Assembly (NCBI GenBank): GCA_000787465.1
Contig: JSYX01000411.1
Span: forward strand, 1 to 30,056
DNA length: 30,056 bases
Source: Thermomucor indicae-seudaticae
Lineage: Eukaryota > Mucoromycota > Mucoromycetes > Mucorales > Lichtheimiaceae
Direction: 5' to 3'
Part shown: piece by piece, positions 29,941 through 30,056 of the stretch
Layout: each line of letters begins with the position of its first letter
Numbering within the stretch: position 1 is the stretch's first letter
Made by a program: the position numbers and the translations under genes
The notes under the pieces: model-generated
Database searches by the model: none
Seen by the model: the letters and a program-made list of their open reading frames with translations, nothing else
What the model was told of the DNA's origin: nothing

Positions 29941-30056
29941 TAGTGTCCGCACGGGTCGGGTTGGGTCGGGTTTGGGGTTAATCCGTATCCCGGTTGGTCT
30001 TCAACGGGTTGGATACGGGTTGGGTTGCGGGTTATCCGAACCGTTGCGGAACACTA
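29941..30056. mobile_element. Short hAT-like MITE with subterminal GGGTCGGGTT repeats
   Basis: The left end TAGTGTCCGCACGGG (from 29941) is mirrored by the end of the window, whose reverse complement reads TAGTGTTCCGCAACGG. TAGTG fits the YARNG start typical of hAT ends. The interior is made of GGGTCGGGTTGGG- and GGGTTGGATACGGG-type words, like subterminal repeats of hAT elements. The element is 116 bp with no coding capacity. The window stops exactly at its right end, so the 8-bp target duplication (left flank GTTATAAC) cannot be checked here. Confidence 0.6.

Noticed and set aside
29818..30056. Telomere-like G-rich repeats at the window end
   Set aside because: The words are GGGTCGGGTT and GGGTTGGATAC rather than TTAGGG, are irregular, and are framed by inverted ends, so a transposable element explains them better.

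Overview
The window looks like nuclear DNA from an early-diverging fungus, most likely Mucoromycota and probably Mucorales. The genes carry short introns of about 50-90 bp with GT..AG ends. Strongly conserved housekeeping proteins (Hsp90, ribosomal protein L35, ATP synthase subunit h) sit beside a heterotrimeric G-protein beta subunit and a MATA-type HMG-box factor. Between them lie worn-down mobile-element fragments typical of these genomes: pogo-like and hAT-like short elements, a PIF1-type helicase piece, a probable Fanzor/TnpB-like relic and a gag-like piece. All family names come from reading motifs by eye; no search was run.

Layout. 0.35-0.71 kb (+) is a small glutaredoxin-like gene with a GC-AG intron. 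1.2-10.2 kb is a gene-poor region. It holds a TA-flanked short element, a PIF1-helicase relic, two copies (3.2 and 9.9 kb) of a 255-bp module of unknown coding origin, a BAX-inhibitor-1/TMBIM membrane protein gene (5.1-6.2 kb, -), a broken GH18 chitinase (6.9-7.9 kb, -) and a nearly perfect 25-bp hairpin. 11.6-20.7 kb is the intact core, all on the minus strand: ATP synthase subunit h, Hsp90 (with a heat-shock-element-like site upstream), an HMG-box protein, ribosomal protein L35 whose first coding exon is only the ATG, and a Kelch-BTB protein. 21.0-23.2 kb is again relic-rich: a TnpB/Fanzor-like pseudogene, one pogo-like terminus and a broken gene resembling an expanded mucoralean family with a nuclease-like signature. 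23.1-28.1 kb has a sialate-O-acetylesterase-type SGNH hydrolase (-), a G-beta gene (+, five exons, divergent from the hydrolase) and a conserved protein of unknown function (-, four exons, convergent with G-beta). The last gene has four GGCGC motifs upstream at 22-23 bp spacing. 28.9 kb to the end is transposon debris, closing with a short element whose two inverted ends start and finish at 29941 and the last base.

How genes may relate. G-beta, the Kelch-BTB protein (architecture like Ral2/LZTR1, which act on Ras) and the MATA-HMG factor are the kinds of parts used in pheromone and mating signalling, with Hsp90 as a general client chaperone. They lie within 11 kb, but co-function is only an inference. 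No RNA gene or CRISPR array was recognised. No complete autonomous transposon was found. The most unusual observations are the probable eukaryotic TnpB/Fanzor relic, the duplicated unknown module, the evenly spaced GGCGC array, and two GC-AG introns.
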